Shown in pieces: positions 6,393-6,890 of a stretch of 6,890 bases of DNA. A model generated the notes under the pieces. The model made no database searches, was not told the DNA's origin, and was given only the letters and a program-made list of their open reading frames with translations. Origin of the DNA: DASZHC01 sp035938215. GTDB taxonomy: Bacteria > Verrucomicrobiota > Verrucomicrobiia > Chthoniobacterales > JAFAMB01. The stretch covers positions 1-6,890 of the forward strand of contig DASZHC010000140.1 of NCBI GenBank assembly GCA_035938215.1, given 5' to 3'. The stretch's first letter is position 1. Each line of letters begins with the position of its first letter. A program made the translations under genes and the position numbers.

Positions 6393-6503
6393 TCAGCCCA
6401 TAAGATCGCCGAGGACCCAAAGCAAGGCGGCCAGCGCGATTAAACCGACTAACCAGGAATGAAGGTCTTTCTTTCCCTGTGAAGCTGCGGCTTCCGAGCG
6501 CAT
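6393..6503 (-). CDS. Putative 36-residue single-span membrane peptide
   Basis: This short frame encodes a polar, lysine-containing N-terminus (MRSEAAASQGKKDLHSW) followed by one strongly hydrophobic segment, LVGLIALAALLWVLGDLMG, ending at the stop. The layout suits a small inner-membrane peptide, with the charged N-terminus followed by a single helix. I do not recognise a family. A longer Arg/Ser-rich frame (6112-6672) covers the same DNA on the same strand, but it has shadow-like composition and runs into the GYD gene. No Shine-Dalgarno sequence is seen before the ATG. The hydrophobic pattern is the main argument for it. Confidence 0.4.
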   Translation of the reverse strand: MRSEAAASQGKKDLHSWLVGLIALAALLWVLGDLMG

Positions 6504-6890
6504 TTTGGAATGAGGTTGAAGTTTCAGCTATAGCATTTTGAGGGAACCCGCCCCTGATGCCCTGAATAGCCGCAAGCGTGCGCCGGAGCGCTAGACGGAT
6601 GCGGTTCGAATATTTCGCCGTGTGCGTTTCGGGGTTTTGCCCAAACGGATTGCATGAAGCAGTGCCAGGCATCCGATGACATTCAATGCAGTCTTTGTGT
6701 TGTTTGCGGTCGAACTCATGGATTGAACTACGGCGAAATGCGCTGCGAGTTTAGCCCGCATTTTTCATAACCCCGTAAGGTTGCATGATCCTTGTAGATT
6801 GTGGCGATTTTAAAGCTAGCCATTAAGATAGCTTATTAGCGGATCCGCTTTTAGAGAATACCCGAGGGCCTTGGCCGTAGGCTTTTGGGC
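6504..6890. other. Right-end stretch without a confident gene
   Basis: Apart from the weak mini-ORF at 6591-6719, no gene is supported in these 387 bases. Near the end, AAGCTA (6813-6818) pairs with TAGCTT (6829-6834) across a ten-base loop. Four bases later there is a perfect 12-base palindrome AGCGGATCCGCT (6838-6849) that runs into TTTT (6849-6852). These could mark a terminator or operator for a gene beyond the window. The stretch 6768-6853 is more AT-rich than the genes. Confidence 0.35.
6591..6719 (-). CDS. Weak candidate small ORF, 42 residues
   Basis: This minus-strand frame lies 87 bases upstream of the membrane-peptide ORF, on the same strand. Its product starts MSSTANNTKTALNVIG, continues with a modestly hydrophobic C-L-A-L-L-H-A-I segment, and ends with a basic tail rich in Arg and Lys. 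It could be a small membrane-associated peptide or chance. There is no Shine-Dalgarno sequence and no recognised family. A competing plus-strand frame of 38 residues (6654-6770) overlaps it. Confidence 0.17.
   Translation of the reverse strand: MSSTANNTKTALNVIGCLALLHAIRLGKTPKRTRRNIRTASV

Noticed and set aside
6281..6442. 53-residue plus-strand frame beginning M-K-Q-I-A-R-S-L-G
   Set aside because: No hydrophobic or domain pattern, no Shine-Dalgarno sequence, and it overlaps the membrane-peptide frame; composition looks like chance.
6112..6672. 186-residue minus-strand frame
   Set aside because: Arg/Ser-rich, shadow-like composition, and it overlaps the end of the GYD gene by about 110 bases; the small hydrophobic frame in the same DNA looks more protein-like.
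6731..6823. About 30-residue minus-strand frame near the right end
   Set aside because: Too short, no start signal, no motif.

Overview
The window looks like chromosomal DNA of a free-living, moderately GC-rich Gram-negative bacterium. Protein features and the mixed start signals (one strong GGAGG site, several starts with no Shine-Dalgarno sequence, a TTG start) suggest a soil Verrucomicrobiota or Acidobacteriota relative. This placement is an impression from memory of these families, not a search result.

Layout: (1) 1-217 holds a non-coding stretch rich in nested inverted repeats. (2) 218-4156 is a plus-strand, three-gene sugar ABC importer of the ribose/galactofuranose class, in the order ATPase (rbsA-like), permease (rbsC-like), substrate-binding protein (rbsB/ytfQ-like). 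The first two genes overlap by 4 bases (TTGA); the binding protein follows a 94-base gap. (3) 4157-4472 is a hairpin-rich spacer that shares a 23-base motif (20/23) with the upstream repeat. (4) 4473-5489, on the minus strand and convergent with the operon, encodes a DUF4126 membrane protein with a C-terminal soluble domain that resembles a bacterial PH fold. (5) 5554-5766 encodes a small lipoprotein, divergent from (4). (6) 5824-5901 is a signal-peptide-like mini-ORF that lies in frame with, and one stop codon before, a GYD-domain gene at 5905-6222. (7) 6223-6890 has no large gene; the best candidate is a 36-residue single-span membrane peptide on the minus strand (6393-6503), with a weaker second mini-ORF at 6591-6719.

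How the genes work together: the importer is a complete unit. The binding protein captures a pentose or hexose in the periplasm, the permease forms the channel, presumably as a dimer, and the two-domain ATPase drives uptake. No kinase, isomerase or regulator is present, so the substrate cannot be read from context. The genes after 4473 show no evident link to sugar uptake.

No strong case for a wholly new system was found. The observations most worth a second look are the permease's extra ~72-residue insert, the DUF4126 plus PH-like fusion, the signal peptide-stop-GYD arrangement, the small membrane peptide, and the repeat elements on both sides of the operon.
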